A stretch of DNA of 64,000 nucleotides, taken from positions 3,100,001 to 3,164,000 of the forward strand of contig NZ_CP011504.1 of the NCBI RefSeq assembly GCF_001028665.1, in the 5' to 3' direction. Of the stretch, positions 8,512 to 17,018 are shown one piece after another. The notes beneath the pieces are model-generated. The model was not told the DNA's origin and did not search any database. It saw only the letters and a program-made list of their open reading frames with translations. Made by a program: the position numbers and the translations under genes. The stretch is from Burkholderia pyrrocinia. GTDB lineage: Bacteria > Pseudomonadota > Gammaproteobacteria > Burkholderiales > Burkholderiaceae. The first letter of the stretch is position 1; every line of letters starts with the position of its first letter.

Positions 8512-9270
8512 ATGGACCAAAGAAAAACCGCCACACGCTCCGAGCCCCCCCTGCCACGCACCTGGGATGCGCGGCTCGCGCGCTCGCTTGTCCGACCGCT
8601 TGTCGATACGCCGGTCACCCCGAATCACCTCACTACGCTTCGTCTGCTGATTGGCCTTGCCGGCGCCTGGTGCCTCGCGCACGGCGGCTTCGGCTGGAGC
8701 AACGCGGGCGCGTTCCTGATCGTGCTGTCGAACTTCGTCGACCACACCGACGGCGAACTCGCGCGCATCAGCGGCAAATCCAGCAAGATCGGTCACTTTT
8801 ACGACCTCGCGGCCGATGCGCTCGTGACGATCGCGCTGTTCGTCAGCATGGGCCTCGGCATCGTCGCCCAGGGCGGCCAGATGGCCGCGTCGCCGGTGCT
8901 GCTCGGCGCGGTGGCCGGCGCGGCCGTCGCGCTGATCTTCTTCCTGCGCATGCGGATCGAATCGATCGCCGGCAAGGCCGGCACCAAGCAGGCATTCGCC
9001 GGCGGCTTCGAGACCGAAGACGTGCTGTACCTGCTGCCGATCGTGACGCTCGTCGACGGCGTCGAGCCGTTCCTGCTCGCGGCGTCGATCGGCGCCCCGC
9101 TGTTCGCCGCGTGGGTCGTGATCGACTGGTGGCGCATCGTCCGGCGCGGCAACCTCCCGCAAGAAAACGCCGGGTCGCCCCAGGTTTTCTTGACCCCGTC
9201 GGGGGGCCTGGCGCGCAGCGACAGGTCCGGGGGCGCTCAAAACCCAACCGAAATCCAGGCTTCCAAATGA
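8512..9270 (+). CDS. CDP-alcohol phosphatidyltransferase family protein, probable phosphonolipid synthase
   Basis: 252 residues, an integral-membrane enzyme of the CDP-alcohol phosphotransferase family. The full signature is present: D77-x2-D80-G81-x2-A84-R85-x8-G94-x3-D98-x3-D102, whose aspartates bind metal and the CDP moiety. About six hydrophobic segments follow. Family members join a CMP-activated group to an alcohol. Since the rest of the operon makes 2-aminoethylphosphonate and a nucleotidyltransferase, I infer that it moves CMP-activated AEP to diacylglycerol or another lipid alcohol, giving a phosphonolipid. It is the first gene of a seven-gene run and overlaps the next by 3 bases. 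No clear ribosome site precedes the ATG. The last 30 residues are hydrophilic and probably disordered. Phosphatidylglycerol- or phosphatidylinositol-type synthesis is the main alternative. Confidence 0.8.
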   Translation: MDQRKTATRSEPPLPRTWDARLARSLVRPLVDTPVTPNHLTTLRLLIGLAGAWCLAHGGFGWSNAGAFLIVLSNFVDHTDGELARISGKSSKIGHFYDLAADALVTIALFVSMGLGIVAQGGQMAASPVLLGAVAGAAVALIFFLRMRIESIAGKAGTKQAFAGGFETEDVLYLLPIVTLVDGVEPFLLAASIGAPLFAAWVVIDWWRIVRRGNLPQENAGSPQVFLTPSGGLARSDRSGGAQNPTEIQASK

Positions 9271-10076
9271 CTCCGAGCACGCGCGACGACTCCGTGCTGA
9301 GCCCGGCACGCCCCGCGCCTGCGCGCGCGGCCGCGTCCGCCCCCGATCGCACGGTGGCCGACTGCGTCGGCCATCTCGACCTCGACCGCCTGCGCGACGA
9401 CTACACGCGCCAGGGGTCGTTCCTGTACCTCGACGCGTTCCTGCCGGCCGACGCGCACGCGAAGCTCGCGGCGGCGGCCCGCGCGATGCAGGCCGGCCTG
9501 AACCGCAATTACCTGCCCGGCCACAAGCAGGGCGGCAGCGTGAGCCGCCATGCGATCGACGAGCAGGCGCCGTACATCGCCGAGCTGTATCGGTCGAAGG
9601 CGCTGATCGGCTTCCTCGAGAAGGTTACGGGCGACAAGCTGATGCTGTCGCCGGACGACGATCCGCACGCGTATGCGCTGTATTACTACACGAAGCCCGG
9701 CGACCACATCGGCTGGCACTACGACACGTCGTACTACGACGGCCGCCGCTACACGCTGCTGATCGGCGTGATCGACGAATCGTCGTGCCGGCTCGACTAC
9801 GAGCTGCACACGCGCAACCCGGACGTGCCCGACGAACCGGGCTCCGTGCAGATCGCCGACGGCGGCATCGTGCTGTTCGACGGCGACAAGCTGCGCCACC
9901 GCATCACGCCGCTCGGCCAGAACGAGATGCGCGTGTCGCTGACTTTCGAATACGTGACGAACCCCGGCATGCGGCCGTGGAAGCGCTTCATATCGAACAT
10001 GAAGGACGCGATCGCGTATTTCGGCTTCCGCCAGGTGTTCAAGCAACTGGCCACGCGACGCACGACCGGGTCATGA
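9267..10076 (+). CDS. 2-oxoglutarate/Fe(II)-dependent oxygenase
   Basis: 269 residues with the double-stranded beta-helix iron site: H151-x-D153 (GWHYDTSYYDGRRY) and H211 (LRHRITPLG), with R222 (EMRVSLTFEY) placed to hold 2-oxoglutarate. Because the carboxylate ligand D153 is present, a hydroxylase is expected rather than a halogenase, which has Gly or Ala there. The start ATG overlaps the previous stop. Its place inside a phosphonolipid operon suggests that it hydroxylates the aminoethylphosphonate head group, as in 1-hydroxy-2-aminoethylphosphonate lipids, or the lipid chain. That role is inference; the fold and cofactors are well supported. Confidence 0.82.
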   Translation: MTPSTRDDSVLSPARPAPARAAASAPDRTVADCVGHLDLDRLRDDYTRQGSFLYLDAFLPADAHAKLAAAARAMQAGLNRNYLPGHKQGGSVSRHAIDEQAPYIAELYRSKALIGFLEKVTGDKLMLSPDDDPHAYALYYYTKPGDHIGWHYDTSYYDGRRYTLLIGVIDESSCRLDYELHTRNPDVPDEPGSVQIADGGIVLFDGDKLRHRITPLGQNEMRVSLTFEYVTNPGMRPWKRFISNMKDAIAYFGFRQVFKQLATRRTTGS

Positions 10077-11074
10077 CACGCGCCGGCCTGATCCTGCTGT
10101 CCCTCGGGACGGCACTCTTCATCGCACTCCTGGCATGGCAGGGCATCGGCGCGGTCGCGTCCACGTTCCTCGCGGCCGGCTGGGGCCTCGCGCTCGTCGC
10201 GGCGTTCCACGTCGTGCCGCTCGTGATCGACGCGATCGCGATCTCCGTGATGTTCCGCCGCGGCCAGCCGGGCGCCGAGCTCGGCAACGCGCTGCGCGCG
10301 CGCTGGGTCGGCGAATCGGTCAATAGCCTGCTGCCCGCCGGGCAGATCGGCGGCCCCGTGCTGATGGTGCGCCACCTCGCGCAGCGCGGCACGCGGATGG
10401 CCGACGCGGCCGCCGCCGTGACCGTCAGTACGACGATGCAGGCGCTCGCGCAGATGGCGTTCGCGCTGATCGGCATCGCCGCGTTCAGCCTCTATGCCAC
10501 GCACGAGTCGGTCGCGCACCTGCGCACGCCCGCGCTGATCGCCACCGGCGTGCTCGGTGCGCTCGCCGCGCTGTTCTACCTGGCGCAGCGGCGCGGGCTG
10601 TTCGGCCGCGGCCTGCGCCTCGCGTCGAAGCTGCTCGGCCCGCGCGACTGGTCGTCGCTCGCGACCCGCGCCGACGCGATCGACGACGCGGTCGGTGCGC
10701 TGTACCGCGATCGTGCGAAGGTCGCGAAGACCTTCGCATTGAGCCTCGTCGGCTGGATCGTCGGCACCGCGGAAGTGTGGCTCGCGCTGCACTTCCTCGG
10801 GCACCCGGTGAGCTGGCTCGACGCGCTGCTGCTCGAAAGCGTCGGCCAGGCGATCCGCGGCGCGGCCTTCGCGATCCCGGGCTCGCTCGGCGCGCAGGAA
10901 GGCGGTTACCTGCTGCTCGCGCCGCTGGTCGGCCTGCCGCCCGACGCGGCGCTCGCGCTGTCGCTCGCGAAGCGCGCGCGCGAACTCGCGCTCGGCCTGC
11001 CCGGCCTGCTCTATCTGCATTTCAGTGAAAGAAACTGGCAGCGGCGCCGTGCGCCGCAGCCGCTCGCCGACTGA
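10073..11074 (+). CDS. Flippase-like membrane protein (lysyl-PG synthase TM-domain / HpnL type)
   Basis: 333 residues, nearly all hydrophobic, with about eight membrane helices. It resembles the transmembrane domain of lysylphosphatidylglycerol synthase (MprF) and the hopanoid-cluster protein HpnL. Typical stretches are ARWVGESVNSLLPAGQIGG (about 81-99) and GSLGAQEGGYLLLAPLVGLP (about 269-288). There is no aminoacyl-transferase domain. In MprF this domain moves the modified lipid across the membrane, so I infer a flippase for the product of the neighbouring lipid synthase. Start and stop overlap ATGA-style with the upstream gene. There is no sign of a signal peptide beyond the first helix. 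Confidence 0.75.
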   Translation: MTRAGLILLSLGTALFIALLAWQGIGAVASTFLAAGWGLALVAAFHVVPLVIDAIAISVMFRRGQPGAELGNALRARWVGESVNSLLPAGQIGGPVLMVRHLAQRGTRMADAAAAVTVSTTMQALAQMAFALIGIAAFSLYATHESVAHLRTPALIATGVLGALAALFYLAQRRGLFGRGLRLASKLLGPRDWSSLATRADAIDDAVGALYRDRAKVAKTFALSLVGWIVGTAEVWLALHFLGHPVSWLDALLLESVGQAIRGAAFAIPGSLGAQEGGYLLLAPLVGLPPDAALALSLAKRARELALGLPGLLYLHFSERNWQRRRAPQPLAD

Positions 11075-11110
11075 TCGTTCAGATCCGCCGGCTTTTTGGT
11101 TGGAGAACCC

Positions 11111-11878
11111 ATGCGAGCCATCATTCTTGCGGCAGGCCTCGGCTTGCGCCTGCAACAACCGCCCGAGGCGCAGTTCCCGAAGTGCCTGCTGCGCTTCGAC
11201 GACGTTTCGCTGCTCGAGCGCCATCTGCGCGTGCTCGACGCCGCGGGCATCGACGAGATCGTGCTCGGGCTCGGCTTCCAGGCCGGGAAGGTCGAGCAGG
11301 AATTGAAGCGCCTCGGCCGCCAGGCCGAGATCGTGCTGAACGAGCGCTACGACCTCGGCAGCGTGCTGACCGTGCATACCGTCGCCGATGCGATGACGCG
11401 CGGCGGCGACGTGCTGCTGATGGACGCCGACGTGCTGTATGACGAGAACATCCTGCACGCGCTGGTGGCCGATCCCGACAAGGCGGTCGATCGCCTGCTG
11501 ATCGACCGCGACTTCGAGGCCGGCGACGAACCCGTCAAGCTGTGCGTGAAGAACGGCGTGCCGGTCGAGCTGCGCAAGCAGCTCGCGGTCGACCTCGACT
11601 ACGACACGATCGGCGAATCGGTCGGCTTCTTCCGCTTCACCGAAGGCACCGCGCGCCGCCTCGCGACGATCGTCGCGGGCTACGTCGACAGCGGCCGCGC
11701 GAACATGCCGCACGAGGAAGCCGTGCGCGACCTGCTGCTCGAAGGCGGTCATTCGTTCGACGTCGCCGACGTCACCGGCTCGCCGTGGATCGAGATCGAC
11801 TTCCCGAACGACGTCGCACGCGCGACGCAAGAAATCCTCCCCCTGATTCAACGTACTACCGCCGGAGCCGCACGATGA
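11111..11878 (+). CDS. Stand-alone nucleotidyltransferase, candidate CTP:phosphonate cytidylyltransferase (PntC-like)
   Basis: 255 residues, a sugar-nucleotidyltransferase fold (NTP_transferase). The intact signature [15 protein letters not shown] with the lysine of FPKCLL opens the protein, a DAD metal motif follows ([10 protein letters not shown]) and a C-terminal acidic site is present (WIEIDFPND). In known phosphonolipid and phosphonoglycan clusters a PntC enzyme makes CMP-2-AEP from CTP, so this is the best candidate for activating the head group. GGAG stands 5 bases ahead of the ATG. It overlaps the PEP mutase gene by four bases. A second nucleotidyltransferase domain is fused to that neighbour, so the division of labour is uncertain. 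Confidence 0.78.
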   Translation: MRAIILAAGLGLRLQQPPEAQFPKCLLRFDDVSLLERHLRVLDAAGIDEIVLGLGFQAGKVEQELKRLGRQAEIVLNERYDLGSVLTVHTVADAMTRGGDVLLMDADVLYDENILHALVADPDKAVDRLLIDRDFEAGDEPVKLCVKNGVPVELRKQLAVDLDYDTIGESVGFFRFTEGTARRLATIVAGYVDSGRANMPHEEAVRDLLLEGGHSFDVADVTGSPWIEIDFPNDVARATQEILPLIQRTTAGAAR

Positions 11879-13563
11879 ACGCACGCGAACCCAATTTCAC
11901 CGAATCGCGCAGCGCGCGCCTGCGCCGCATGCTCGTCAGCAGCGACCTCGAATTCCTGATGGAAGCGCACAACGGGCTGTCCGCGCGGATCGTCCGCGAG
12001 GCCGGCTTCAAGGGGATCTGGGCGTCGGGCCTCGCGATTTCCGCGCAGTTCGGCGTGCGCGACAACAACGAGGCCAGCTGGACGCAGGTCGTCGACGTGC
12101 TCGAATTCATGGCCGACGCGAGCGACCTGCCGATCCTGCTCGATGGCGACACCGGCTACGGCAACTTCAACAACGTGCGCCGCCTCGTGAAGAAGCTCGA
12201 ACAGCGCGGCATCGCCGGCGTCTGCATCGAGGACAAGCAGTTCCCGAAAACGAACAGCTTCATCGACGGCGAGCGCCAGCCGCTCGCCGAGATCGACGAG
12301 TTCTGCGGCAAGATCAAGGCCGGCAAGGATTCGCAGACCGATCCCGACTTCTCGATCGTCGCGCGCGTCGAGGCGCTGATCGCGGGCTGGGGGATGGACG
12401 AGGCGCTGCGCCGCGCGAACGCGTATGCGGAAGCCGGCGCCGACGCGATCCTGATCCACAGCAAGCTGTCGCGCCCGGACGAGATCCTGCAGTTCGCGCG
12501 CGAATGGAGTGGCAAGGCGCCGCTCGTGATCGTGCCGACCAAGTACTACAGCACGCCGACCGACGTGTTCCGCCAGGCCGGCATCAGCACCGTGATCTGG
12601 GCGAACCACCTGATCCGCGCATCGGCTTCGGCGATGCAGGCCGTCGCGCGCGAGATCCACGAGAACGAAACGCTGATCAACGTCGAAGACCGCGTCGCAT
12701 CGGTCAACGAGATCTTCCGCCTGCAGGACGCCGACGAATACTCGGCGGCCGAGCGCATCTACCTGTCGTCGTCGTCGCGCGCGTCGAACGCCGCGGTCGT
12801 GCTCGCCGCGAGCCGCGGCAAGGGCCTCGAAGCCGTCACCGAAGACAAGCCCAAGGTCATGCTGCCGGTCGCCGGCAAGCCGCTGCTGCGCTGGCTCGTC
12901 GACGGCTTCAAGAAGCAAGGCGTGAACGACATCACCGTGGTCGGCGGCTATCGCGCCGACGCGATCGACACGTCGGGCATCAAGCTCGTCGTCAACGAGC
13001 GCCATGCGCAAACCGGCGAACTCGCGTCGCTCGCCTGCGCGGCGGAACGCCTGACCGGCGACACCGTGATCTCGTACGGCGACCTGCTGTTCCGCAGCTA
13101 CATCCTGCGCGACCTCGCGGAGAGCGAGGCCGAATTCAGCGTGGTGGTCGATTCGTCGCTGACGGAGCCGACCAACCAGAGCGTGCGCGACTTCGCGCTC
13201 TGCTCGGCGGCGGACGATCGCGGCCTGTTCGGCCAGAAGACGTATCTGCAACGTGTATCGAGCGACGTCGCCGCAGGCACGCCGCACGGCCGCTGGATCG
13301 GCCTGCTGAACGTGCGCGGCGCGGGCGTCGATCGCCTGAAGGCGATGCTCGCGACGCTGCAGGCGCGCGACGATTTCGACACGCTCGACATCCCCACGCT
13401 CCTCAACGAACTGATCGCCGCCGGCGAGAAGATCGAGGTGCAGTACGTGCACGGCCACTGGCGCGGCGTCAACGATCTCGAGGACTTCCGCCGCGCGGGC
13501 GACTTCGCGCACGGCCAGACGCCGCTGTCCGAACCGGGCGCCGGCAACGGGGGCGCGCAATGA
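11875..13563 (+). CDS. Phosphoenolpyruvate mutase fused to a nucleotidyltransferase domain
   Basis: 562 residues. Residues 1-295 are PEP mutase, which turns PEP into phosphonopyruvate and starts almost all phosphonate biosynthesis. The diagnostic motif E119-D-K-x3-K125-x-N127-S128 is intact, as is the metal loop D90-GDTGYG. Residues 305-560 are a nucleotidyltransferase domain ending in VNDLEDF. Its N-terminal signature is unusual: [22 protein letters not shown] has Ser and Gly where the family has the Gly and Arg of LAAGxGxRL, though the TEDKPK lysine remains. The domain may therefore be weak, altered in substrate, or structural. The start ATG overlaps the previous stop, and the next gene overlaps its own stop by four bases. 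Confidence 0.9.
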   Translation: MNAREPNFTESRSARLRRMLVSSDLEFLMEAHNGLSARIVREAGFKGIWASGLAISAQFGVRDNNEASWTQVVDVLEFMADASDLPILLDGDTGYGNFNNVRRLVKKLEQRGIAGVCIEDKQFPKTNSFIDGERQPLAEIDEFCGKIKAGKDSQTDPDFSIVARVEALIAGWGMDEALRRANAYAEAGADAILIHSKLSRPDEILQFAREWSGKAPLVIVPTKYYSTPTDVFRQAGISTVIWANHLIRASASAMQAVAREIHENETLINVEDRVASVNEIFRLQDADEYSAAERIYLSSSSRASNAAVVLAASRGKGLEAVTEDKPKVMLPVAGKPLLRWLVDGFKKQGVNDITVVGGYRADAIDTSGIKLVVNERHAQTGELASLACAAERLTGDTVISYGDLLFRSYILRDLAESEAEFSVVVDSSLTEPTNQSVRDFALCSAADDRGLFGQKTYLQRVSSDVAAGTPHGRWIGLLNVRGAGVDRLKAMLATLQARDDFDTLDIPTLLNELIAAGEKIEVQYVHGHWRGVNDLEDFRRAGDFAHGQTPLSEPGAGNGGAQ

Positions 13564-14756
13564 TCGAAGCGGCCCAGTTCGTCGAGGCCGCGCGCGAACG
13601 CGGCTTCGACTGGTACGCGGGCGTGCCCTGCTCGTACCTGACGCCGTTCATCAACTACGTGCTGCAGGACCCGACGCTGCACTACGTGTCGGCCGCGAAC
13701 GAAGGCGACGCGGTCGCGCTGATCGCGGGCGCGACGCTCGGCGGCAAGCGCGGGATCGCGATGATGCAGAACTCGGGGCTCGGCAACGCGGTGAGCCCGC
13801 TGACGTCGCTGACCTGGACGTTCCGGCTGCCGCAACTGCTGATCGTCACGTGGCGCGGCCAGCCCGGTGTCGCCGACGAGCCGCAGCACGCGCTGATGGG
13901 CCCGATCACGCCCGCGATGCTCGACACGATGGAGATCCCGTGGGAGACGTTCCCGACCGACCCCGAACAGGTCGGCCCGGCGCTCGACCGCGCGATCGCG
14001 CACATGGACGCGACGGGCCGCCCGTACGCGCTCGTGATGCAGAAAGGCAGCGTCGCGCCGTATGAACTGAAGGCGAACCCGGCGGCGCAGCCGCGCGCGC
14101 ATGTCGCCGCGCAAGCGTCGTCGCGCGCCGCGTCGGCCGACGCGTGGCCGACCCGTCACGACGCGCTGCAGCGCGTGATCGCGCACACACCGGTCGATTC
14201 GACCGTGGTGCTCGCGTCGACCGGTTTCTGCGGCCGCGAACTCTACGCAATCGACGATCGCCCGAACCAGTTGTACATGGTCGGCTCGATGGGTTGCGTG
14301 ACGCCGCTCGCACTCGGCCTCGCGCTCGCGCGCCCCGACCTGCGCGTGGTGGCCGTCGACGGCGACGGCGCCGCGCTGATGCGCATGGGCGTGTTCGCGA
14401 CGCTCGGCACCTACGGCCCGGCCAATCTCACGCACGTGCTGCTCGACAACGGCGCGCACGAATCGACGGGCGGCCAGGCAACCGTGTCGCAGCATGTGTC
14501 GTTCGCGGGCGTCGCGGCCGCATGCGGCTACGCGTCGGCGGTCGAAGGCGACACGCTCGACGTGCTCGATGCGACGCTGGCTGCGCCGGGCGATGGGGTC
14601 CGGCCATCCGGTGCACAGTTCGTGCGCCTCGCGATCCGCACGGGCGTGCCCGACGGCCTGCCGCGCCCGACCGTCACGCCGGTCGAGGTCAAGACCCGTC
14701 TGATGCGGCACCTCGGCGCCGCGCAGACCGAAGCCCACGCTGAAGGAGCCCTTTGA
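13560..14756 (+). CDS. Phosphonopyruvate decarboxylase
   Basis: 398 residues, a thiamine-diphosphate enzyme that decarboxylates phosphonopyruvate to phosphonoacetaldehyde. This is the irreversible step that pulls the unfavourable PEP mutase reaction forward. The N-terminal PYR domain has the catalytic Glu in [14 protein letters not shown] (E48). The C-terminal PP domain carries the ThDP/Mg motif [10 protein letters not shown] ending in LDN, with [14 protein letters not shown] before it. A variable linker with Ala-rich sequence (about 178-196) joins them. Length and order match known Ppd enzymes. It overlaps genes on both sides, so translation is probably coupled with PEP mutase and the transaminase. 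Confidence 0.92.
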   Translation: MIEAAQFVEAARERGFDWYAGVPCSYLTPFINYVLQDPTLHYVSAANEGDAVALIAGATLGGKRGIAMMQNSGLGNAVSPLTSLTWTFRLPQLLIVTWRGQPGVADEPQHALMGPITPAMLDTMEIPWETFPTDPEQVGPALDRAIAHMDATGRPYALVMQKGSVAPYELKANPAAQPRAHVAAQASSRAASADAWPTRHDALQRVIAHTPVDSTVVLASTGFCGRELYAIDDRPNQLYMVGSMGCVTPLALGLALARPDLRVVAVDGDGAALMRMGVFATLGTYGPANLTHVLLDNGAHESTGGQATVSQHVSFAGVAAACGYASAVEGDTLDVLDATLAAPGDGVRPSGAQFVRLAIRTGVPDGLPRPTVTPVEVKTRLMRHLGAAQTEAHAEGAL

Positions 14757-15820
14757 TGCTGCTGCTGAATCCCGGCCCGGTAACGCTCACCGAACGCGTG
14801 CGCCGCAGCCTGCTGCAACCCGACCTGTGCCATCGCGAAAGCGAATTCTTCGATCTGCAGGACGAAGCGCGCGCGCGCCTCGTCGCCGCATACGAACTCG
14901 ATCCGGCCGAATGGGCCGCCGTGCTGATGACGGGCTCGGGCACCGCCGCCGTCGAGAGCATGATCGCGGCGCTCGTGCCGCAGGACGGCAAGCTGCTCGT
15001 GATCGAGAACGGCGTGTACGGCGAGCGGATCGCGCAGATCGCGACGCAGTACGGGATCGCGCACGACGTGCTGAAGCACGAATGGATGCAGGCGCCCGAC
15101 CTCGCGCAGATCGCCGCGCGCCTCGACGCGGGTGGCTTCTCGCATGTCGCGGTGATCCATCACGAAACGACGACGGGCCGCCTGAACGACCTCGGCGCGA
15201 TCGCCGAAGTTTGCCGCGCACGCGGCGTGAAGCTGCTCGTCGACGGCGTCAGCAGCTTCGGCGCGGAAGCGCTCGACTTCGCCGGCGGCGATATCGACGC
15301 GGTTGCCGCGACCGCGAACAAGTGCCTGCACGGCGTGCCGGGCGCGGCATTCGTGATCGTGCGCCGCAGTGCGCTCGCGAAGGCCGCGAGCCGCACGTAC
15401 TACCTCGACCTCGGCCGTCTCGCGAAGCTGCAGGACCAGCGCAACACGCCGTTCACGCCGTCTGTGCACGCGTACTACGCGCTCGTCGAGGCGCTGCGCG
15501 AATTCGACGAAGCCGGCGGCTGGCGTGCGCGCCATGCGCATTACAAGGCGCTGGCCGACCAGGCGCAGGCCGGCCTCGCCGCGCGCGGGATGCCGCTGGT
15601 GCTGCCGGAAGGCGCGTCGTCAGTCGTGCTGCGCGCGTACCGGCTGCCGCAGGGCGTCACGTACGAGACGCTGCACGACGGCCTGAAGGCGCGCGGCTTC
15701 GTGATTTACGCGGGGCAAGGCGGGTTGTCGAAGGAACTGTTCCGCATCTCGACGATGGGCGCGATCGGCGCGGCTGATGTCGAGCGGTTGCTGGACGGGT
15801 TTACCGAGTTGACGCGGTAA
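14756..15820 (+). CDS. 2-aminoethylphosphonate transaminase (AEP-forming)
   Basis: 354 residues, a fold-type I PLP aminotransferase of the PhnW/AEPT kind. The opening LLLNPGPVTLT is typical of the subgroup, D163 (LLVDGVSSFGAE) would contact the PLP nitrogen, and K189 (ATANKCLHGVPG) forms the internal aldimine. It interconverts phosphonoacetaldehyde and 2-aminoethylphosphonate. With PEP mutase and the decarboxylase in the same operon it must run in the biosynthetic direction. The ATG at 14756 shares bases with the previous TGA and has AAGGAG 8 bases ahead; a TTG three bases upstream is less likely. It is the last gene before a strong terminator. Confidence 0.9.
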   Translation: MLLLNPGPVTLTERVRRSLLQPDLCHRESEFFDLQDEARARLVAAYELDPAEWAAVLMTGSGTAAVESMIAALVPQDGKLLVIENGVYGERIAQIATQYGIAHDVLKHEWMQAPDLAQIAARLDAGGFSHVAVIHHETTTGRLNDLGAIAEVCRARGVKLLVDGVSSFGAEALDFAGGDIDAVAATANKCLHGVPGAAFVIVRRSALAKAASRTYYLDLGRLAKLQDQRNTPFTPSVHAYYALVEALREFDEAGGWRARHAHYKALADQAQAGLAARGMPLVLPEGASSVVLRAYRLPQGVTYETLHDGLKARGFVIYAGQGGLSKELFRISTMGAIGAADVERLLDGFTELTR

Positions 15821-15844
15821 GCGGCCGCTCTTTCTCGTCGACCT

Positions 15845-15866
15845 AAGGCCCGCAAGGGCCTTTTTT
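15845..15866 (+). terminator. Rho-independent terminator of the phosphonolipid operon
   Basis: The stem AAGGCCC / GGGCCTT with a GCAA tetraloop (15845-15862) runs into a T-tract (15861-15866). It begins 25 bases after the transaminase stop, so it closes the seven-gene operon. Confidence 0.85.
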
Positions 15867-16009
15867 GTTTTTCGCGGATTTCCGTGGGTGTCGCTTGTCG
15901 ACCCAAGTCTGCCGGTCGAATAGCTACAAGCCGGCCGTTCGTTCGTCGTGGCGTGCAACAGGCTACCGCCCCGTCGCGAGAACGAACCGAAGCGAGAAAG
16001 GGCAAACTC

Positions 16010-16894
16010 CTACGCCAATCGCAGATCCCACAACGCATCGAGTACATGTTGCGTCGAACGCTCGACGTGCCCCGCACGATGCGCAATGCCGAGCCGACGC
16101 CACAACGCCGGGCGCAGCGGGCGCATGACAATGCGCGTGTCGGGTAATGGCGTAGCGGCCTCATGAGGCAACAGCGTCGCGCCATAACCTGCCGCTACCA
16201 GACTCTTGATCGCATCGTTGTAATTGAGCTGAATGCGCGGCGCGGGATGCTGCCCTCCAGTCGCGAACCACTCCGCAGTCAGGCGCGAGAGACGCGTGGT
16301 CGCATCATTGAGAATGAGCGGTTGAGCGGCGAGCCATTCAGGCGTAATGCGAGCCGGACACCGCCAATGCGCCGGCACGAAGGCCATCACGGGGTCGCGG
16401 CGCCACGGCTTTATCACGAGCCCAGCCACCGGAGGCTGAGGCAGTGCGACCAGCCCGATATCCAGCGTCCCATCCGCCAATCGGGTTAGCGTTTCATGCG
16501 AGGTGAGTACCGCGATCTGAATATCGATAGCGGGATGGTGCTGACGCAGCACTTCAAGCGCTTGCGGCAAAAGATGCGCAATCGCGCCGGTCGACGCTCC
16601 GAGCCGAACGCGCCCGACAAGCCCTTGAACCTGGCGGTGAACATCGTCTAACGCCTGTTCCGCGTCGGCCAACAGTCGACGTGCGCGCTCGACCAACAAC
16701 TCGCCTGTGGCCGACGGCCGAACATGTCCACGCTTGCGCGACAGGAGCGGAGCCCCGATGCGCTCTTCCAGTTCAGCGATGTGGAGGCTGACCGTTGGCG
16801 GCGCCAGATGCAACGCACGCGCCGCGTCGGCGAATGAGCCACGGTCGGCAATCGCGACCAGGGTGCGCAAGCGGTCCAGGCTGATCTCTCGCAT
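16010..16894 (-). CDS. LysR-family transcriptional regulator
   Basis: 294 residues. The LysR winged HTH is at 3-60 (LDRLRTLVAIADRGSFADAARALHLAPPTVSLHIAELEE) and the two-lobed effector domain at about 90-290. It is divergent from the argC-type gene, with a 124-base gap between them, so it probably controls that gene and itself. Base composition is visibly less GC-rich than the neighbouring operons, especially at third codon positions, and this is shared with the argC gene. The pair therefore looks like a unit acquired together. The co-inducer is unknown; an arginine-pathway intermediate would be a reasonable guess but is not shown. Confidence 0.87.
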   Translation of the reverse strand: MREISLDRLRTLVAIADRGSFADAARALHLAPPTVSLHIAELEERIGAPLLSRKRGHVRPSATGELLVERARRLLADAEQALDDVHRQVQGLVGRVRLGASTGAIAHLLPQALEVLRQHHPAIDIQIAVLTSHETLTRLADGTLDIGLVALPQPPVAGLVIKPWRRDPVMAFVPAHWRCPARITPEWLAAQPLILNDATTRLSRLTAEWFATGGQHPAPRIQLNYNDAIKSLVAAGYGATLLPHEAATPLPDTRIVMRPLRPALWRRLGIAHRAGHVERSTQHVLDALWDLRLA

Positions 16895-16947
16895 GTCGGC
16901 GTCCCGATTCAGAACAACTGAATGTCCAGGTTATGAAATTCAACTTT

Positions 16948-16960
16948 CGCTATTCTAGCG
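16948..16960. promoter_or_regulatory. Short dyad in the LysR/argC gap
   Basis: CGCTA-TTC-TAGCG is a perfect 5-base dyad with a 3-base centre, 59 bases ahead of the argC start. The surrounding 124-base gap (16895-17018) is AT-richer than its surroundings and is the expected site of LysR binding. Confidence 0.4.
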
Positions 16961-17018
16961 GTGCGCGGAAGATAACAGGCTCGTTCCACTTGTTACCAGT
17001 CACCGGAGTACCGCGCGC

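Noticed and set aside
9267..10076. Reading the oxygenase as a halogenase
   Set aside because: Iron halogenases of this superfamily lack the carboxylate ligand; D153 is present here.
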